This document shows, piece by piece, positions 6,336 to 8,297 of a stretch of DNA of 8,297 nt. Source of the stretch: Candidatus Bathyarchaeota archaeon (lineage in GTDB: Archaea; Thermoproteota; Bathyarchaeia; TCS64); assembly GCA_016867505.1 (NCBI GenBank), contig VGJH01000043.1:1-8297 (forward strand), in the 5' to 3' direction. The translations under genes and the position numbers were made by a program. The notes beneath the pieces were generated by a model that ran no database searches, was not told the DNA's origin, and saw nothing but the letters and a program-made list of their open reading frames with translations. Each line of letters begins with the position of its first letter. Within the stretch, counting starts at the first letter, position 1.

Positions 6336-8027
6336 TTACTTTAACTGATTAATTAAAAGATAAACAGTTGCTAAGGAGGCAACAATACCTAATCCATCTC
6401 GAACTAAATTAAAATAATATGGGAAGGGCTTTTCTATTTCTCTCGGTATCCAAATTGCGTCGCCAGGTTCGAGTTTCGTTTTGTCCGGGTCTAACCATTG
6501 AGATGTTTTGGCTTTTATTACTTTTATTTCACTTTTATCAGCTTTTTCAGTCAATCCTCCAGCAAAAGCTAAATAATTTTTATATGTAAAATTTGGGTTA
6601 TATGGTTGGTATCCAGGATTTCTTATCTGACCGAAAATATATACGTTTGTATTAATTGGTGGTATGTAGATGATATCTCCATCTGTAAGATAAATATCCG
6701 CAGAAGAATCCTTTTCAACGAAGAGTTTGACGTAATCAGCATTTACAAATCTTTTTTTTAAGTCTATCTCTGAAAAGAAATATAGGCTATCCATATATTT
6801 TGCGTCCACCGACCTTAAACTTTGAATTAGATCAAATCTCTTATCAACAAACTCGTATTCGGTATGAGTTCTAATTAACACAGCTCTGAAAAGGTCTGCA
6901 TGCTTAGTAAATCCGCCGCTCAGCTTAATTATTTCAGAAAGCTTGGATTCGTAACGCTCTATAGGATATACACCCGGAGTTTTAACTTCACCAGTAACAT
7001 AAGCAATAAGATTGCTTGGTTTAGTACCAAATGAATTAACAACAATTTGGTCACCTCGTTTAAGGATGAGGCTGCTGTCGTAGGGCAAAATTGCAGAAAT
7101 TATTTTCGATTCTGTGCTACCCGGAGACTTTCTGAAAATACCAATTTTAGAGCTGTCGGCAAATCGAGTTAGTCCACCAGCAATTTCGATTAAAATTTTT
7201 AGATCATCACCATCAACAAATTCATAAGCTCCTTGCTTATTTACTTCACCATAAATAGATATAAAATCGTTTTCGATATTTTTATTCGGAACAATTATTC
7301 TATCGCCATCTTGGAGGAATGGATTATATTTATCTTCGCCTGTGGCGTAAAACAGAGGAATATCAACTTTTTGCTCTGTACCATCTTTACGAATTAAGCG
7401 AATATTTCTTGTAGAAATTCTTTTCAATATATCTTCAACTTTATTTGGATCCATTTTTTGTAGGTCCAACTCAAGTTCCTCTCGATTTCTATCGGAAGGG
7501 TTAACTAACAAAGTATTCGAGCTGCTCAATGAGGTCTGATTAGCAAGTAATATAACTTTATCTACCCTAGTTACTGAAGAAACAATATAAGATGATTGAT
7601 TAGCAACTACACCAGTGACTTGAACAATAAAAGACCTGGGATTTGTTAGAGTTGTACTAACTTCGATATTTTTATACTTTTCCTTAACTTTTTTTGTAAC
7701 AAATCGTTTTACCTCATCAAGACTTTTCGATGCGACTTTCACCTCACCAACTGTTGGTATGATTAATGTTCCTTCAGGTGTTACATCTAAAGGATAGGTA
7801 AAGCTATATGCGCCCCAAATTCCGATTGTAATTTCATCACCTGGGCCAACGATGTATTTTTCTGCGTCAATTGCTCCTTCAAGAGGAATAGCCGTAATTG
7901 TTGGCTTAGCTGCCACAGCTTTTTGAAGTAGCGTCTCTACAGAAGGGAGGGCATATTGTTTCTGTACTTCTTGGGCGAATAATAGGTAAGTGCTAAAAAT
8001 AAATATTAAAATTAACCTACTCGTCAT
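6336..8027 (-). CDS. Wza-like outer-membrane polysaccharide export protein with multiple SLBB domains
   Basis: This 563-residue protein should be the outer-membrane end of the export machine. Residues 1-19 form a signal peptide (MTSR, a hydrophobic core, then 'LLFAQ'). There is no lipobox cysteine, so unlike E. coli Wza it is probably not a lipoprotein. A Poly_export domain follows at about 57-130, starting with 'YIVGPGDEITIGIWG'. Four SLBB-type repeats can be seen: a divergent one from about 134 ('VQVTGVVANQSSYIVS') and three clear ones at about 257 ('ISIYGEVNKQGAYEF'), 342 ('AYVTGEVKTPGVYPI') and 462 ('VYIFGQIRNPGYQPY'). Each unit closes with a GD motif: DGDRIIVP, RGDQIVV, DGDIIYIP, PGDAIWIP. 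A hydrophobic C-terminal helix at about 540-561 could match Wza's membrane-spanning helix. It is longer than E. coli Wza (about 380 residues) because of the extra SLBB units. The chain-length gene follows in the same operon. Confidence 0.92.
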   Translation of the reverse strand: MTSRLILIFIFSTYLLFAQEVQKQYALPSVETLLQKAVAAKPTITAIPLEGAIDAEKYIVGPGDEITIGIWGAYSFTYPLDVTPEGTLIIPTVGEVKVASKSLDEVKRFVTKKVKEKYKNIEVSTTLTNPRSFIVQVTGVVANQSSYIVSSVTRVDKVILLANQTSLSSSNTLLVNPSDRNREELELDLQKMDPNKVEDILKRISTRNIRLIRKDGTEQKVDIPLFYATGEDKYNPFLQDGDRIIVPNKNIENDFISIYGEVNKQGAYEFVDGDDLKILIEIAGGLTRFADSSKIGIFRKSPGSTESKIISAILPYDSSLILKRGDQIVVNSFGTKPSNLIAYVTGEVKTPGVYPIERYESKLSEIIKLSGGFTKHADLFRAVLIRTHTEYEFVDKRFDLIQSLRSVDAKYMDSLYFFSEIDLKKRFVNADYVKLFVEKDSSADIYLTDGDIIYIPPINTNVYIFGQIRNPGYQPYNPNFTYKNYLAFAGGLTEKADKSEIKVIKAKTSQWLDPDKTKLEPGDAIWIPREIEKPFPYYFNLVRDGLGIVASLATVYLLINQLK

Positions 8028-8043
8028 AATTCTAAAATCTTCT

Positions 8044-8048
8044 CTCCT
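8044..8048 (-). promoter_or_regulatory. Shine-Dalgarno of the export-protein gene, unusually far from its ATG
   Basis: The minus strand reads AAAGGAGAGAAG upstream of the ATG at 8025-8027. The AGGAG core lies 16 nt from the start codon, longer than the usual 5-10 nt. No ATG, GTG or TTG occurs at a closer distance, so the ATG stands. Either the downstream GAGAAG is used for pairing, or translation here depends little on Shine-Dalgarno pairing. Confidence 0.5.
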
Positions 8049-8073
8049 TTTATCAATTCGGTTGAATGTTAAG

Positions 8074-8297
8074 TTAGTTATTAAAACATAAAATCTGAGC
8101 TATTCTTTCGCCTGCTTTTCCATCCCAAAGTGGCGGAACGCTAAATACCGATTTTTTATCACTCAGCCGAGCAATTACTTCATCATAAATTTTGTTGTAA
8201 TTCGTTCCGATCAGTTTATTTGTTCCTAAAGTAGTTGTAATCGGTCTTTCTGTATTGTCTCGTAAAGTTAAACATGGAATTTTTAGATAAGTCGTTT
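8074..8297 (-). CDS. wecB: UDP-N-acetylglucosamine 2-epimerase (non-hydrolysing), C-terminal fragment
   Basis: This gene is cut by the window edge. Only the last 73 codons are visible, ending in TAA at 8074-8076. I translated them by hand from the minus strand, and they contain the C-terminal signatures of the WecB/MnaA family: 'TLRDNTERP', then 'LGTNKLIGT', then 'PPLWDGKAGERIAQIL' close to the end. Enzymes of this family interconvert UDP-GlcNAc and UDP-ManNAc in the cytoplasm and feed ManNAc-type sugars into surface glycans. The usual length is about 360-390 residues, so roughly 80% of the protein, including the main catalytic acidic and histidine residues, lies outside the window and cannot be checked. 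The export-protein gene follows after 46 bp with no hairpin terminator in between, which suggests co-transcription. Family assignment is firm; the exact substrate and the gene symbol are inferred from the family. Confidence 0.88.
   Translation of the reverse strand, partial: TTYLKIPCLTLRDNTERPITTTLGTNKLIGTNYNKIYDEVIARLSDKKSVFSVPPLWDGKAGERIAQILCFNN

Noticed and set aside
1..8297. Mobile element, defence system, CRISPR array or tRNA-associated integration
   Set aside because: No transposase, integrase, terminal repeats, repeat-spacer pattern or tRNA-like fold was seen; the whole window reads as a single polysaccharide operon.

Overview
The window is AT-rich (about one third G+C by eye) and holds part of a Wzx/Wzy-type surface polysaccharide locus. 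All recognisable genes lie on the minus strand, so transcription runs from high to low coordinates. Multi-SLBB export protein, a signal peptide ending in 'LLFAQ', mostly weak Shine-Dalgarno sequences and strong A+T bias suggest a Gram-negative of the Bacteroidota/Chlorobiota/Ignavibacteria group. That placement is an inference from style; no phylogenetic marker gene is present.

In transcription order the layout is: the 3' end of a non-hydrolysing UDP-GlcNAc 2-epimerase gene (8074-8297, cut by the window edge); a Wza-like outer-membrane export protein with several SLBB repeats (6336-8027); a Wzz-type chain-length/co-polymerase protein without a kinase domain (5138-6295, or to 6310 with a TTG start); a Wzx-type flippase (3877-5172, GTG start, overlapping the previous gene by 35 bp); an O-antigen polymerase/ligase-family membrane protein (2320-3789); a GT4 glycosyltransferase (1184-2323, 4-bp ATGA overlap with the polymerase gene); and a GT2 glycosyltransferase (266-1180, 3 bp after the GT4 gene). 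Positions 1-265 hold no gene I can support, only short dyads and an unconvincing small open frame.

As a pathway, the epimerase would supply UDP-ManNAc and the two glycosyltransferases would extend a lipid-linked repeat unit on the cytoplasmic face. The flippase would move that unit across the inner membrane, the Wzy-like protein would polymerise it (or ligate the product), the Wzz-like protein would set chain length and link to the exit channel, and the SLBB protein would form or gate the outer-membrane pore. Short gaps and overlaps point to one operon. The only larger internal gap (87 bp) is before the polymerase gene. The initiating phosphoglycosyltransferase, any BY-kinase/phosphatase pair and the remaining sugar-nucleotide genes are not here and may lie upstream of 8297 or elsewhere.

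I see no CRISPR array, tRNA, rRNA, insertion sequence or phage gene, and no clearly undescribed system. The points most worth a second look are the missing catalytic-type histidine in the polymerase/ligase, a set of 9-nt homopolymer tracts confined to the glycosyltransferase and flippase genes, the overlapped GTG start of the flippase, and the dyads downstream of the last gene.
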